Shown here: piece by piece, positions 53,501 to 64,000 of the stretch | Numbering within the stretch: the stretch's first letter is position 1 | Layout: each line of letters starts with the position of its first letter | Made by a program: the position numbers and the translations under genes | Notes under the pieces: generated by a model | What the model saw: the letters and a program-made list of their open reading frames with translations, nothing else | What the model was told of the DNA's origin: nothing | The model's database searches: none | Assembly (NCBI GenBank): GCA_928212115.1 | Contig: CAKMRJ010005745.1 | Span: 216,978,451 to 217,042,450 of the forward strand | Origin: Lactuca virosa | Lineage: Eukaryota > Streptophyta > Magnoliopsida > Asterales > Asteraceae | Length of the DNA: 64,000 nt | Direction of reading: 5' to 3'

Positions 53501-54916
53501 ATTAACAGATTTGACCCATAAAGGAGCTACATATACATTGAGTGAGAAATATGAAGAAGTATTCAAGAAATTAAAGAAGAAGTTGTGTGAAGCACCGATT
53601 CTTTCTTTACCTGACGGAGTTGAAGATTTCACAATCTATAGTGATGCATCTGGAGTTGGGTTAGGTTGTGTTCTAACCCAGAGAGATAAGGTGATAGCAT
53701 ATGCATTTAGATAATTTAAATATCACGATAAGAACTACCCCCCTCCCCCTCAGGATCTGGAGTTGGCGGCGGTAATATTCGCATTAAAGATATGGAGGCA
53801 TTATCTTTATGGCACGAAGTGCAAACTCTTCACTGAGCATAAAAGTCTCCAATATCTCTTTGATAAAAAAGAATTGAATATGAGACAACGACGCTGGTTA
53901 GAATTGCTCAAGGATTACGACTGTGAGATACTTTACCACCCTGGTAAAGCAAATGCCATAGTTGATGCTCTAAGTCGAAAAGTAAACATGGAAAGAAAAA
54001 GGCCAAGAGCGTTAAGAATAGAAGTCATCTCAACAATTGTGGAAAGCATTAAGAAAGCTCAGGAAAAAGCTTTAAAGAAAAATTACCGAAAGGAAGAACG
54101 TTTAGGTAAAACGTTGGTATTCAGTACAAATAATCAAGAATTGAAGGTATTCCAAGATAGGATTTGGGTACCTACGATGGGAGGAATAAGAGATCTTCTC
54201 ATGGAAGAAGCTTACAAGACCATGTAATCGATTCATCCTGGCAGCACTAAGATGTATAGGGATCTGAAACCCTACTACTGGTGGCCGACGATGAAGCTCG
54301 ATGTTGCAAAGTATGTGGCAGAGTGTGTAACATGTGCGAGAGTTAAAGCACAACATCAGAAACCATATGGGAGTTTAGAACCTTTACTTGTACCTATGGG
54401 TAATGGAAAGACATCACCATAGATTTTGTGACTAAACTGCCGAGGACGAAGAACAGACACAACATTATTTGGGTATTCGTGGACCGGTTCACAAAGAGTG
54501 CACACTTCATAGCAGCCAATGAGAGATGGTCTATGGATAATCTTGAAAATGCTTACATGAAGGAGGTAGTAAGACTTTATGGTGTACCTTTAACGATTGT
54601 ATCAGATCGTGATAGTCGTTTCACATCAATATTTTGGAGGAGTTTACAAGAGGAAATGGGTACGAAGTTGTGATTAAGTGCATCCTACCATCCGCAGATT
54701 GATGGTCAGAGCGAAAGAACGATTTAAACACTGGAGGATATGCTGAGAGCATGTACCCTAGAATTTCAAGGTAACTGGGATGAGCACTTACCCTTGGTGG
54801 AGTTTTTCTACAATAATAGTTACCATGCAAGCATCAAGATGGCACCTTATCATGCCTTGTACGGATAGAAGTGTCATACGCCGTCTTTTTGGCTTGAGGC
54901 CGGAGAAAAGCAGTTT
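53501..54916 (+). pseudogene. E4 RNase H and integrase zinc/core region (broken)
   Basis: The RNase H start (FTIYSDASGVGLGCVLTQRDKVIAYAFR, 53629-53712) ends in a stop; then comes a C-run (53739-53750) and ELAAVIFALKIWRHYLYG. The linker NMRQRRWLELLKDYDCEILYHPGKAN is near 53877. The integrase zinc region YYWWPTMK...CVTCARVK is around 54273-54345. Core motifs are FVTKLP (54425), FVDRFTKSAHF and SDRDSRFTS (near 54604). A TGA at 54671 precedes the HPQIDGQSERT motif near 54690. Confidence 0.78.
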
Positions 54917-55465
54917 ATGGGCCCCAAAATAGTCCATCAGACTGCTGAAAAGTTGAAGGTGATTAGAGAAAGGATATTAGCAGCTCGGGATCGTCAAAAG
55001 AGCTATGCTGAAAAGAAGCGACGATCGATGACATTTGAAGTTGGAGATTCGGTTTTGCTCAAAATCTCACCTTGGAAGGGACTTATAAGATTTGGAAAGA
55101 GAGGAAAATTGAGTCCAAGGTTTATTGGGCCATTCAAGGTTCTTCAGAGGATTGGGAACCAAGCTTACAAGCTGGAATTGCCAGAAAAACAGGATGTTAT
55201 TCATAACACTTTACATGTGTGTTATTTGATGCAGTTTACGGGAGAAGTTCCCAATATAATTCCAATTTCAAAGTTAAGAATTGATGAGGATAAGAGGTTA
55301 ATCGAAGAACCTGAGGCAATTGTTGACCGTAATATGAAGAAATTACGACGCAAGATGGTTGAATTAGTGCTTGTGCGATGGAAACATACGAATGAGCTGA
55401 ACCTCACCTGGGAAATAGAGAGTGATATGATGAGTCGCTATCCACATCTGTTTGCTAATGCATGA
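54917..55465 (+). pseudogene. E4 integrase C-terminus and chromodomain
   Basis: A clean 182-codon frame. The GPY/F-like region reads KISPWKGLIRFGKRGKLSPRFIGPFKVL, followed at the C-terminus by a chromodomain-like block (MVELVLVRWKHTNELNLTWE, then MMSRYPHLFA). Chromodomains steer integration into heterochromatin in this lineage. It is the least damaged stretch of E4 pol. Confidence 0.85.
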
Positions 55466-55483
55466 TTCCGGGACAGAATCATC

Positions 55484-55560
55484 CTAAGGAGGAGAGAATT
55501 ATAATACTCGCATTTATCGCTAAGCATTACTGTTATGATATAATAGTTGTGGTCAACAGT
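55484..55560 (+). other. E4 polypurine tract candidate and unexplained spacer
   Basis: AAGGAGGAGAGAATT at 55486-55500 resembles a polypurine tract, but the LTR-like TGTAACC starts only at 55561. The 60 bases between match neither the E4 5' LTR start nor other parts of the window that I can see. Confidence 0.5.
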
Positions 55561-55946
55561 TGTAACCTATTTTGAAGTAATAAAGAGGAATTATTTGAGT
55601 ATTATGTGATTTATTAGATTTTATGTGCATTATATTTGCTATTAGCGATATAATAAATTAAGAATAAAATATGAGTCAAAAACAAAATAGTAGATAGACA
55701 ATATCTATGAAGAAATCTATAGTAGTCGTGACAAGGATTCCGGAGATATAAAGAACGCCGAAATCTGACTTATAACGAAGAAGTTATGACCCGTCGAAGT
55801 TTCACGACAAAACCGGCACGACGCAGTGTGACGTAAAAAGTGAGTTTGCAATAAAATACTTTTAGCGTTAGCGATCTAAACAAAATTCAGAGTATACGAT
55901 AAACCGAGAGCATGCATAAAAAGAACGTCCAAATCTGACGTCGTAT
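55561..55946 (+). repeat. E4 3' LTR, first 386 bp
   Basis: Matches the start of the 5' LTR (29382 onward) with scattered substitutions and small indels, then stops at tcgtat where E6 begins. The five bases 55942-55946 (cgtat) are the expected duplication of E6. Confidence 0.82.
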
Positions 55947-56333
55947 TGAACCATTGTAGTTTGTATTAAACTGGTACTTTGAAGGTGTACTTTCGTTTAG
56001 TTGTTTATACATTAACTTATTGTTAATATCTTTTTAATGAGTTATTATAACCATACTATGACGGATGGCCTGAAACAAACGCTTTGTGGGCGTTTAAACT
56101 ATTGATAACAATTGTCACTCATCGGCGTGTATACCTGACTGTAGCTAGCAGCCTGAGTGCGGGGTTGTCAATCCCGATATAGATCTACACACAACTTGTT
56201 TCGATCCCCGGGCTAGAGATTCTGGTTATAATGTCATGACTTTACCTTGGTTGTCTAAAATGAATTAAACAACCTGAATTGAATGTCTCATAAAAAGCAT
56301 ATAATCGTTACATGTATATTAGTTATGAAAACC

Positions 56334-56434
56334 CAATCATTCTGAAATAAATGATTGACAGTATGTTCTTGAATTAGTATTCCGAACATGTATGTTCTTG
56401 AATCAAAACCCAATCATTCTGAAATAAATGATTG
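56334..56434. repeat. Two 8-bp-stem hairpins in the E6 LTR
   Basis: CAATCATT-ctgaaata-AATGATTG at 56334-56357 and again at 56411-56434, each followed by acagtatgttcttg. Downstream of the donor in element orientation. Confidence 0.85.
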
Positions 56435-56748
56435 ACAGTATGTTCTTGTAAAACAGTGTATTCTAGTATACTTGAATCATGAATTATTGTTCTATGTATA
56501 AATTATACCTATTATAATTTATATGTACTTTCTGAATCGGTATTTTAACTATGTTTGCATGTAATCCCTTGCTCAACATGCTACAAATGTATTTGAATTG
56601 ATGAAATAACTTTTATATTTATATACATATACAATTTAATATATAAGTAAAATTTAAACGACACTCGGACAAATAACCGGTACTATAAGCCCACATCCAA
56701 ACAAGGAAAAGGACCCAGAATGAGTTATCAGCCCTAAGCCTCTTAAAT

Positions 56749-56750
<2 letters not shown>

Positions 56751-56810
<60 letters not shown>
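56751..56810. repeat. TA microsatellite
   Basis: About 30 TA repeats inside the E6 LTR; reading it as protein gives a meaningless Tyr-Ile run. Confidence 0.95.
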
Positions 56811-56812
<2 letters not shown>

Positions 56813-56997
56813 AATATGAATTTTGGGGGAAAATATAAGATTATAAAAGAGTTTAATGTTTTGAGTATTTTTGATGATTTAATGTCGTTTTATCATGAGT
56901 TGAAATCATGATTTTATAACACAAAGTTCTTGTGTTATGCTTGTATTCCCCCCCCCCCCTTAAAACAGTAGAAATTATGAAAATACGGGGGGTATGA

Positions 56998-57003
56998 ACT
57001 CAC
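56998..57003 (-). promoter_or_regulatory. Splice-donor candidate in the E6 LTR
   Basis: Minus-strand ATCAA/GTGAGT, about 260 nt after the TATA box at 57261-57267. Confidence 0.5.
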
Positions 57004-58360
57004 TTGATAGGTGGTGAATCGGACAGGGTTTCGTTTCCCAGAAATGAGTTTATTTGCCGAGAAACCGGCTTGAATCGGGCAGAGTTTCGACTGGAGAGAG
57101 GTTAACTTCTTGGGAATCTCGGGGCTTCGAGACTTGCTTAGGGTTTGAGACTTGATACCGGGGCTTTAGGGGTTGTATATAAGTTTGTGGAAGTGAAAAA
57201 TATGAAAAAGTGTGAATTTTAGGGTGAAAAGTGTAAAATCTTCGGAAGCCCTCGCATGCCTTATATAGGCCGAAGCTTCGGACCCGAGGCCATGCGAGGC
57301 TGACGCGTGTCGGACAGGTGGCGAAGGAATGGGGCTCGCTTTGGACAGCAGGCTCGCAGGTGGCAGGTTCGGACTGGACCGGACTTCGGTCCAATAGGAG
57401 AAGGGCACGTGCGAAGGGGGTGTCCGAGGAGTGTCCGAGGGTGATGTCTGGGGTGTCTCCGGTGTGTCTCATGCGAGGTTGTTCGAAGATGAGTAGACCG
57501 CGGAGTTGGTCAAATCAGAAGGTGCCACGCAAGGCTTCGGTCCAATCAGCAGATGACACGTGGAGGCTCGCATACGAGGGTGACGTGGCAGAGGACGACT
57601 ATGCGATTTTTCTCGGTTTTTGAGCCAAAAACTTCTAAAATTCGTAACTTTTGCATACGAACTCCGTTTTTGACGTTCTTTATATGCACGCGTATGTAAA
57701 ATCATACTCTACGACTTTCGTTTAGACTTCGTCGGCTGATTTTGACTTTATTTTTAATATTATTATTTTTAACAGACCGGGACAGGAAAATCCGTTAAAA
57801 ATTCATAACTTCTTCATCCGATGTCAGTTTTTGTCTGTCTTTTTACCGTTGTACTACTAATGACAAGACCTTCAATTCTCGTTTAGGTTGTGTCGGCTAA
57901 AAATCACCCGATCTTTATTTCGAGTTTTTAGTTGTACACTATTATACTGAAACTTAGAAAAATCATAACTTCCTCATACGAAGTCAGATTTTGGCGTTCT
58001 TTTTATGAAAGTTCTCGGTTTAACATAAAATACAATTTTCATTTAGATTGTTAAGGCTAAAAAGCCTTTTATTGAAAATTCAGTTTTTACACTGAACAGT
58101 GTTTTGCCGGTTTTGTTGCGGATCTTCGATTGGTCATAACTTCTTCGTTATAACTCGGATGTTAGTGTTCTTTATGTTTTTGGAAACCTTGTTACAATCT
58201 CTATCACTTGGTTCATCCCAATCGAGATTGTTTAATAATTTATTTTTGAGGGTCAATTATGTAAATATACACAGTATGCTAAAATTTCTCTTTATTATAT
58301 TAAAAATAATTACAAATTGACCTACATTATTACATAAGTTTGAAAAAACGTTTTGTTACA

Positions 58361-58375
58361 TTATCCCCCCGTTAG
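58361..58375 (-). other. E6 polypurine tract
   Basis: Minus-strand CTAACGGGGGGATAA, adjacent to the LTR. Confidence 0.85.
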
Positions 58376-58411
58376 AGAGAATTTCGTCCCGAAATTAGCA
58401 TTTCAGATAGA

Positions 58412-59640
58412 CTAGGGAAAAAGATGTTGATATTTCTGTTGCATTTGATCTTCTCGTTCCCAAGTGAATTCAGGTCCCCGTTTTGCATTCCAGCGAACCT
58501 TCACTATCGGGATACGGCTTTGTTTGGTTTTCTTAACTTCCCTGTCTAGAATCTCTACGGGTTCTTCCATAAAGTTGAGGCTCTCGTTTAACTCGATTTC
58601 CTCGAGTGGGATCACAAGAGTCTCGTCGGATAGACACTTTTTCAAGTTCGAAACATGGAAGGTAGGATGAATGTTATTTAGCTCTTGGGATAGTCGAAGT
58701 TTGTAAGCTACAGGACCAATTCTAGCAAGAATTTCGAAGGGCCCTATGTACCTTGGATTCAATTTGTCACGCTTTCCAAAGCGTATCATGCCTTTCCAGG
58801 GTGAGACCTTTAACAAGACGCGGTCACCAACCTGGAATTCCAAGGGTTTTCTCCGTTTGTCAGCGTAGCTTTTCTGTCTATCTCTGGAAGCTTTAAGTCG
58901 CTCCCGAATTTGTACGATTTTGTCGGTGGTTTCTCGAATAATTTCCGGACCAGTGAGAGCACTGTCAGGAGTTTGACCTCTAGCTAGCTGCGTGTCACCC
59001 ACTTCAGCCCAACACAGAGGGGATCTGCACTTGCGGCCATAGAGGGCTTCGAATGGAGCAGTCTTTATGCTAGTGTGATAACTGTTGTTATAAGAGAATT
59101 CAACAAGGGGTAAATGAATATCCCATGCCTTCCCAAAGTCTATCACGCAAGCTCGCAACATGTCTTCTAATGTTTGAATCGTCCTCTCACTTTGTCCGTC
59201 GGTTTGTGGATGGTAGGCTGTACTCATGTCCAGCCTAGTTCCCAAAACGTTTTGTAAAGACTGCCAGAAACGAGAGGTGAATCTACTATCTCGGTACGAA
59301 ATACTAGATATTGGTACACCATGCAGTCTTCAATATCCCTAAGGTAAGTTCTGGTTAGTTTCTCCATCTTGTCGGTTTCTTTTATTGGCAAGAAGTGTGC
59401 GGATTTGGTTAATCTGTCGACGATTACCCAAATAGTATCATAACCACCCGAAGTCTTGGGTAATTTGGTTATGAAATCCATTGTAATCCGCTCCCACTTC
59501 CATTCAGGGATTTCTGGTTGTTGTAATAAACCTGAAGGTTTCTGGTACTCTACCTTGACTTTCGCACAAGTAAGGCACTTGCCCACAAAGGTAGCGATTT
59601 CGGCCTTCATGTTAGGCCACCAGTATAGTTTCTTAAGGTC
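58412..59640 (-). pseudogene. E6 integrase with chromodomain (one frameshift)
   Basis: On the minus strand: zinc region YWWPNMKAEIATFVGKCLTCAKVK (near 59610), core FITKLPKTSGGYDTIWVIVDRLTKSAHF, a frameshift near 59335, then SRFTSRFWQSL-type sequence and TAYHPQTDGQSERTIQTLEDM (59230-59160). The last 277 codons are open to the end: GPY/F-like KVSPWKGMIRFGKRDKLNPRYIGPF and chromodomain IPIVKVRWNAKRGPEFTWERED near 58510-58440. The chromodomain is complete. Confidence 0.88.
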
Positions 59641-61132
59641 CAGATACATCTTGTCTGAACCTAGATGAATGGAGTATCGGGTTTTGTGTGCTTCATTCAT
59701 AACCACGTCTCTGTAACCACCGAACTTTGGTGTCCAGATCCGGTTCATGAAATAATAGACTCCATCATCCCTGACTTTGAAGTTCTTATCTATTCCTCTC
59801 AGAGTTTCACCTGCCACGTTTTCGGGTTTCAAGGCTTCAAGTTGAGCTTCTTTGATCTGTGTGGACAGATGTGAATGGATTGTCATGGTCAACGACTTTA
59901 CTCGGCGACCCGAGTAATCTTTTCTGCTAAGGGCATCAGCTACTACGTTTGCTTTAACAGGGTGATAAAGAATTTCACATTCGTAGTCGTTCAGTAGCTC
60001 CACCCATCGTCGTTGTCTCATGTTCAGCTCTTTCTGATCGAAGATGTGCTGGAGACTTTTATGGTCCGTGAATATTGTGCATTTCATGCCATATAGGTAA
60101 TGTCTCCAGATCTTTTAGAGCAAACACCACTGCTCCTAGCTCAAGGTCGTGTGTTGTATAGTTGACTTCATGCGTCTTAAGTTGTCTTGAGGCATAGGAG
60201 ATAACCTTTCCTCTTTGCATAAGTACACACCCAAGCCCTTGATTTGAAGCATCACAGTACACTACAAAGTCTTATGTCCCTTCGGGTAGAGACAAGATCA
60301 ATGCACTGCACAAGGCTTGTTTGAGCGTTTGTAATGTTGTTTCTTGCTTCTCTCCCCAACTAAAAGTTACACCCTTTTGCGTCAGGGTGGTAAGAGGCTT
60401 AGCGATTCGGGAGAAATTTTGGATGAATCTGCGATAGTAGCCAGCAAGACCTAAGAATTGACGGATTTCTGTAGGTGTTTTGGGTGCTGACCAGTTTTCA
60501 ATTGCCTTTATTTTGGATGGGTCGACGTGTATTCCTTCTGAACTGACCACGTGACCTAGGAATTCAACCTTCCTAATCCAAAACTCGCACTTTGAAAACT
60601 TCGCATAGAGTTTTTCTGTTCTAAGGGTTTGTAATATTTGACGAAGATGTTGGCCATGTTCCTCTTTGCTTTTTGAGTAGATAAGGATGTCGTCGATGAA
60701 GACTATGACGAATTTGTCCAAGAATGGACGACACACTCTGTTCATTAGGTCCATGAACACAACAGGTGCATTCGTCAATCCGAATGGCATCACTATAAAC
60801 TCGTAATGACCATAACGAGTTCTAAACGCGGTCTTGGGAATGTCTTCCTCCAAAATTCGTAACTGGTGATACCCGGATCTTAAGTCTATTTTCGAGAAGT
60901 AGTTCGCACCTTGAAGTTGGTCGAACAGATCGTCAATGCGAGGTAGAGGATATCGATTATGAATGGTAAGTTTATTCAGCTCGCGGTAGTCTATGCACAT
61001 GCGAAATGATCCATCCTTCTTCTTTACGAACAAAACAGGTGCTCCCCAAGGTGAGAAGCTTGATCTTATGAAACCTTTTTCTAAGGAGTTCGTTAAGCTG
61101 GCTGGATAATTCTTACATTTCAGAAGGTGCAA
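59641..61132 (-). pseudogene. E6 reverse transcriptase and RNase H (one stop, one frameshift)
   Basis: RT (61132-60290, minus) is open: SPWGAPVLFVKKKDGSFRMCIDYREL, LPRIDDLFDQLQGANYFSKIDLRSGYHQL, FGLTNAPVVFMDLMN, an intact FIDDILIYSK and FLGLAGYYRRFIQNFS. TAA at 60272-60274 follows LSLPEGT. RNase H continues in the same frame (FVVYCDASNQGLGCVLMQRG). A shift near 60105 leads to FTDHKSLQHIFDQKELNMRQRRW and LSRK. This is the most complete RT among the gypsy elements here. Confidence 0.9.
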
Positions 61133-61852
61133 GACGATAGGGGGATTTGGCTACAGGGGTAGCTCCAGGGATTAAGTCGATTCGGAATTCGACTTATCGT
61201 CCGGGAGGTACTCCTGGAAGATCATCGGGAAAAATATCGGGAAAGTTGCAGACCTTTGGAATGCTCGCGATATCTTTCACTTCTTGCTTTTTGTCTACGA
61301 CGTGAGCTAAGAAAGCACAGTACTCTTTGCGAAGGTACTTCTATGCCTTGATGCAAGAAATGATCCGAAGGTTCATTCCGGGTTTGTCGCCATAGATAAT
61401 AAGAGTTTCATTAGTTGGCAAGTTCAATCGAATAGCTCTTTCATAACATAGGATGTCGGCATGGTTGGGGCAAAACCAATCCATACCTATTATGATGTCA
61501 AAACTTTTGATAGAGACCGGCATAAGGTCTATTGGAAAAGTTAAGTCATTCAAGGTAAGGGTACATCCTATGTATATATTGTTGGTGGATTCGGATTTCC
61601 CGTTAGCCATTTCTACTGTAAACGTTTCATTTAGTGGTTGGGAGTTTTTTGTAGTAGATGTTTAAAGTTATGGCTCACGAAGCTCCTCTCAGCACCATAA
61701 TCAAATAGAATGCATGCATAAGTATTGTTAAGAAGGAACGTACCCGTGACCACTGCAGGGTCTGCCACCGCTTCTTCGTGACCCAGTGCTAGAATCCTAC
61801 CAACTCCACTGGCATTTCCAGCTTTTGGACAATCTTTCTTGAAATGCCCCAC
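61133..61852 (-). pseudogene. E6 protease region (broken)
   Basis: On the minus strand: last zinc knuckle (CGDVGHFKKDCPKAG near 61855), then VVTGTFLLNNTYACILFDYGAERSFVS. The protease triad D-S-G reads D-Y-G here. A frameshift near 61625 leads to FPIDLMPVSIKSFDIIIGMDWF (61560-61470). There is no intron-like insert between gag and protease, unlike E5 and E7. Confidence 0.82.
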
Positions 61853-62983
61853 ATCACCGCATTGGTAGCATGCTCGGCCTACTCCAGTGGCAATACTTGG
61901 TTAAGTGGTTGGGGTGGTATTCTACAGAATTGGGCAGTATGCCCTTTCCTGTTGCAGTTTCAGCACTGCAATTCTCGACAATTTCTGTTGTGGTGAAAAT
62001 TGCACTTGTCGCATTTAGGGAGGGTACCAGCATAGGGCTTAGTTGGTGCAAGGTTATTAGGGATATCAGCAGATACAGTAGCGGGTATGGTAGCAGGTAC
62101 AGTAGTAGCATGGACTGTCACCACTTGTTGCTTCTTTGCAGGTTCTAGAGGAGATTTCCCCTTCCTCTTGTTCCAACCCTTCTTCTTCTTGTTGTTGTTG
62201 TTCTCCTTAGGTTGTTCTGGAGCAGAAACCACAGAATTTTGACGATTTCCGTGGTCGATAAGAGATTGTGCCAGCTCTTTGGCACTGTCAAAAGTAATAG
62301 GCTTCGAAGCTAAAACACTTGACTGAATTTGGGGCGACATACCCCAAATATATCTCTCAATCTTTTTGCTCTCCATAGGAACCATATCCAGACAAAGAAT
62401 TTCCAGATCACAGAACCTACTGGTATAGGTTGATATATCAGAACCAACCATTGTAAGACTTCCAGAGTTCTTGCTCCAGTTTCTGTATCTCCCCTCGCGG
62501 ACAGTATTCCCGCATTAACATGGCTTTTAGGCTCTCCCAGCTGATGGAGTTAGCCACTACCAGAGTAAGTGACTTAATGTGGCCATTCCACCACGTTAGG
62601 GCCCTATCTGAAAAAGTACAGGTAGCAAATTTAACTTTGCTACCTTCTGGACAGGAGCAAATTTCAAAGATTGCTTCTGTCTTCTCAATCCATTGACTTA
62701 GTGCCATAACTCCCCCAGTCCCGTTAAAGGTCCTGGGTTTGGCATTAGAAAAATCCTTATAAGTGCATTCTCGCGAATGCCCATGACTTTCGCCATGGTT
62801 GGAAGGATATGCACTGACTCCCGACTCACTAGCACCAGGAGTATGGATATGAGATAGGGCAGCAGCTACAGCTGCCATGACCGCCGCTTGGAACATAGCG
62901 GGGTCGAATTGAGGAGGTGGTGGTGGTGGTGGCGGCGGTGCTTCATTGATATTGATATGTCTTGGATTTCTACGAGGAGACAT
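61853..62983 (-). pseudogene. gag: E6 gag (frameshifts)
   Basis: Start at ATG 62983 (MSPRRNPRHININEA), six bases after acceptor TTTTATAG. A proline run (nine Pro), then FDPAMFQAAVMAAVAAALSH. The retro-gag core reads KPRTFNGTGGVMALSQWIEKTEAIFEI and WESLKAMLMREYCP. A shift near 62445 leads to SRFCDLEILCLDMVP and ASKPITFDSAKELAQSLIDHGNRQ. Lys-rich linker, then zinc motifs CDKCNFHHNRNC and CNRKGHTAQFC. Frame breaks near 61960 and 61905. Confidence 0.85.
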
Positions 62984-62989
62984 CTCTTG

Positions 62990-62991
62990 CT
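62990..62991 (-). promoter_or_regulatory. Splice acceptor before E6 gag
   Basis: Minus-strand GACTTTTATAG/CAAGAG followed by ATG at 62983. Same arrangement as in E5 and E7. Confidence 0.45.
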
Positions 62992-63496
62992 ATAAAAGTC
63001 AATAGATAAAAAGATAGTGAGATATCAAGAATGAATATGAATTTGATATCTCTGAACTAAACACTTAATTCAACATGAATTTCGCAAAGAATTGAAAATA
63101 GAAATCCACTGCAAGTACAACTTGCAACAGGATAATATGAAATTGAATGGTTATTTTTCAAAGAGTATGAATGTATATGGCAACTGTATTGGTATATTAG
63201 GTGTATGTAATCTGGAACACTTGACCTTAAAGCAGGTCTATAATATACCATAATACTGAGGAAGTGTCGACATCAAACCGACCTACCGAAAATAAAATTT
63301 ATGCGGTCGTATTGAAAGTATGAAAAATAACACTGGAACATTCCTGTGATCCAAAACTTTAGAATAGAATGTTTATGAGAATTGTACTAACTCTTGTTGA
63401 AATAAAGTGCTTATTGTTTTATTGATACTCGGTTTTGTTCATATCGTGAAAAGTAGTGTATATATTCGATATAGAAAGTAGAAGTAGTGTGAACAC
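62992..63496 (-). other. E6 leader between the upstream ORF and gag
   Basis: AT-rich with no ORF of note. A T-rich tract precedes the acceptor. Confidence 0.5.
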
Positions 63497-63988
63497 TACT
63501 TGCGGCGACTTCTACGACGGTTGCTAGGTTCCGCTTTGTCTTGTGCTTTCCAACGCCTTTCTTGGGCAGCTTGATGCTCCCTCAGTTCTCTTATCTGATT
63601 CCAGCGCCATTCTTGGTGCGCTTTGATGCTCCCTCAGCTTCTCGATGATCGACATCCTTGATTAATCGAATTGTCGGGCTATTCGGTTTACTATAACTGG
63701 AAGAGATCTATCCGCTTCTCCTCATCTAGAGACGTTATAGAGACCTCGTGCCATTCCGTAAGGAGGGCGTTGGCCGTCTTGTCGACTCCAATGTTTTATG
63801 TATTGGCCCCACTCGGGTATGGGTTCTGCTTCCTCTTGTCTCAGGGGACGCTCCCCAGGGTTGCAGACTTGTGGCTCTATATCCGTACCACTTGATTTGC
63901 TGTCCTCAAAGGGTTCTTCATCTGAGTCTGAGATCCAGCCTGTATTTTGTGGATTGTAGGGGTCCCCCGGTAAATTGTGATCAGCCAT
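63497..63988 (-). pseudogene. ORF upstream of E6 gag, acidic then basic (unknown)
   Basis: On the minus strand, ATG 63988 opens an 88-codon acidic ORF (MADHNLPGDPYN, ISDSDEEPFEDSKSSGTD) ending at TGA 63722. In other frames up to 63497 the sequence still looks coding: two imperfect copies of a segment around LREHQ-A-QER-W, then a basic tail with RRRSRRK before a TAG. It probably was one protein of about 160 residues before frameshifts. It lies upstream of gag, where most gypsy elements have no gene, and inside the predicted leader intron. I do not recognise it. Confidence 0.5.
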
Positions 63989-64000
63989 AGGTTCTGTATT

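Larger units (their letters stand above)
29382..55946 (+). mobile_element. E4: plus-strand chromovirus (Ty3/gypsy), split by E5
   Basis: The pieces are the 5' LTR with primer site and leader (29382-32208) and gag, pol and a partial 3' LTR (51036-55946). Between them lies E5 with its duplication gtgca/ttgca. Domain order PR-RT-RNase H-integrase-chromodomain makes it a chromovirus. The bases before it, caaat (29377-29381), should be its duplication; the other copy would lie beyond the window because E6 cuts the 3' LTR. Coding sequence is heavily damaged (many stops and frameshifts). Confidence 0.82.
55947..58360 (-). repeat. E6 3' LTR
   Basis: 2,414 bp. From the right (U3): AAGTTATGA modules (57640-58180), GC-rich region with CCAAT-type words and TTCGCA (57240-57600), TATATAA at 57261-57267, donor at 57003, C-run at 56948-56959, AT microsatellite at 56751-56810, hairpin pair at 56334-56434. 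U3 and the middle are shared with the solo LTR; the U5 end differs. Confidence 0.87.
55947..64000 (-). mobile_element. E6: minus-strand chromovirus, 5' end outside the window
   Basis: 3' LTR at 55947-58360, polypurine tract, integrase with chromodomain, RNase H, RT, protease, gag and an upstream ORF, all on the minus strand. No primer site is seen before 64000, so its 5' LTR is beyond the edge. It lies in the E4 3' LTR. RT and the catalytic boxes are mostly intact, but several frameshifts exist. Confidence 0.9.

Noticed and set aside
55561..55946. Independent solo LTR fragment
   Set aside because: Starts exactly like the E4 5' LTR and follows E4 pol, so the 3' LTR of E4 is simpler; the 60-bp gap keeps some doubt.
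56619..56813. Minus-strand ORF starting with a Tyr-Ile repeat
   Set aside because: It is the translation of a TA microsatellite in the E6 LTR.

Overview
The window is plant nuclear DNA and consists entirely of nested LTR retrotransposons. I see no host protein-coding gene, rRNA, tRNA or CRISPR array. Plant origin follows from initiator-Met and Asp-type primer-binding sites, Sirevirus-type copia elements, chromodomain-bearing Ty3/gypsy elements and an Athila-like element. The repeat families, and a copia downstream ORF of a type I recall from Asteraceae genomes, suggest a composite, probably lettuce (Lactuca). That is inference from memory, not a search.

Layout. E1 is a degraded Sirevirus-type copia on the plus strand, cut off at the left window edge (1-4610, 16197-17828, 20885-about 21178). 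E2, a second Sirevirus-type copia (4611-16191, duplication gggat), sits inside E1's ORF downstream of pol. A solo chromovirus LTR (17829-20879, duplication ccttc) sits in the same ORF. E1 then ends against the truncated LTR of a minus-strand gypsy element, E8 (21179-22607 and 29240-29378). E8 is split by E3, a gag-only Athila-like element (22608-29234, duplication cccgc). E8 is then interrupted by E4, a plus-strand chromovirus (29382-32208 and 51036-55946). Inside E4's gag lies E5 (32209-32311 and 42045-51035, minus strand, duplication gtgca/ttgca). Inside an E5 LTR lies E7 (32312-42039, minus strand, duplication cataa). E4's 3' LTR is cut by E6, a minus-strand chromovirus that runs off the right edge (55947-64000). 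The deepest nest is E1 > E8 > E4 > E5 > E7. All coding regions are damaged.

How the parts work together. The chromovirus-type elements share a layout. A short U3 carries CpG-containing dyads near a TATA box. A long leader ends at a GTGAGT splice donor inside the LTR. A tandem array of small hairpins follows, then the LTR end, the primer-binding site, and a splice acceptor 2-8 nt before the gag ATG. Splicing would remove the hairpins and primer-binding site from the gag mRNA and keep them only in the genomic RNA. E5 and E7 also carry a 64-69 nt GT-AG intron candidate between gag and protease. The two Sirevirus-type elements have a large ORF after pol with its own TATA box. These cis-regulatory designs are the most interesting content here. 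The nesting, boundaries and duplications are read directly from sequence; the splicing and promoter roles are inferred.
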